Shown here: piece by piece, positions 5,843 to 5,956 of the stretch | Position numbering within the stretch: position 1 is the stretch's first letter | Layout of the letters: every line of letters starts with the position of its first letter | Origin: Candidatus Altarchaeales archaeon | GTDB lineage: Archaea > Altiarchaeota > Altiarchaeia > IMC4 > QMZM01 | DNA: 5,956 nucleotides | Assembly (NCBI GenBank): GCA_003663115.1 | Contig: QMZJ01000080.1 | Coordinates: forward strand, 1-5,956 | Reading direction: 5' to 3' | The notes under the pieces: model-generated | What the model saw: the letters and a program-made list of their open reading frames with translations, nothing else | Database searches by the model: none | What the model was told of the DNA's origin: nothing | Position numbers and translations under genes: made by a program

Positions 5843-5956
5843 AGCTAAGGATGTGAAGAAGGCGGGAGAGGAAGGGAAAAAGAAAGCTAAGCCGAAGAAG
5901 GCTGCTCTGAAGAAGGCGGGAGAGGAAGGGAAAAAGAAAGCTAAGCCGAAGAAGGC
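5823..5956 (+). CDS. Probable ribosomal protein eL32, N-terminal lysine-rich extension only (3' partial)
   Basis: The frame opens with ATG inside the end of uL6 (20-base overlap) and stays open to the window end, giving 44 complete codons. The protein begins MVKKSNKAKDV and continues with an 18-residue unit, VKKAGEEGKKKAKPKKAA, repeated once with Leu in place of Val. Composition is almost wholly Lys, Ala, Gly, Glu and Pro, predicted disordered and strongly basic, like the PKKA-type tails of histone H1. No eL32 core sequence is visible. The name rests on gene order, since eL32 normally follows uL6 in the archaeal spc cluster, and some archaeal eL32 proteins carry a low-complexity N-terminal extension. 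An alternative start is GTG at 5853. It could instead be another basic nucleic-acid-binding protein. Confidence 0.55.
   Translation, partial: MVKKSNKAKDVKKAGEEGKKKAKPKKAALKKAGEEGKKKAKPKK
5854..5956 (+). repeat. Perfect tandem repeat, 54-base period, in the basic tail
   Basis: Bases 5854-5902 and 5908-5956 are identical over all 49 positions, separated by tgctc. The period of 54 bases equals 18 codons, so the reading frame is kept. Synonymous positions are identical too, which points to recent expansion, gene conversion or an assembly effect rather than an old duplication. The window stops inside the second unit, so the copy number is unknown. Confidence 0.95.

Overview
The window is a stretch of archaeal informational genes, all on the + strand. 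It holds the subunit A' and A'' genes of DNA-directed RNA polymerase, ribosomal protein eL30, archaeal-type NusA and uS12, then a 70-base gap, then uS8, uL6 and the start of what is probably eL32. Archaeal origin is shown by the split A'/A'' polymerase, the short two-KH-domain NusA without S1 or N-terminal domain, eL30 next to NusA, and archaeal-type uS8 and uL6. The split A'/A'' argues against Nitrososphaeria, whose largest subunit is normally unsplit. Heavy AGA/AGG arginine use and moderate GC fit a euryarchaeal or related uncultured lineage; a finer placement is not possible by eye.

Layout. Positions 1-137 carry the tail of the upstream polymerase gene rpoB, apparently present twice: a 20-base perfect direct repeat (1-20 and 104-123) encodes RLGDKA and runs straight into a stop codon in both copies. 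About 80 bases with two hairpins lie between the copies. Positions 138-4400 hold A', A'', eL30 and NusA, packed with gaps of 2 and 3 bases and one 29-base overlap. uS12 follows after 9 bases. The gap at 4839-4908 has hairpin potential and a T-rich tract that looks like an archaeal terminator. uS8, uL6 and the presumed eL32 then follow with a 1-base gap and a 20-base overlap. The last gene is cut by the window end inside a perfect 54-base-period repeat encoding a lysine-rich tail.

How the genes work together. The first block makes the catalytic core of RNA polymerase (A' gives the active-site metal aspartates and bridge helix, A'' the trigger loop), a transcription factor (NusA) and two ribosomal proteins. 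The second block belongs to the spc ribosomal protein cluster. In most archaea uS12 is followed by uS7, EF-2, EF-1A and uS10, and uS8 is preceded by uS14, so the uS12-uS8 junction is a rearranged gene order.

The genes themselves are conventional and I see no new biochemical system. The points worth a second look are the duplicated rpoB tail with hairpins, the uS12-uS8 junction, the exact repeat in the last gene, the near-uniform AAA-ATG start context with little Shine-Dalgarno signal, and the fact that both window ends lie in exact repeats, as expected of a metagenomic contig that broke at repeats.
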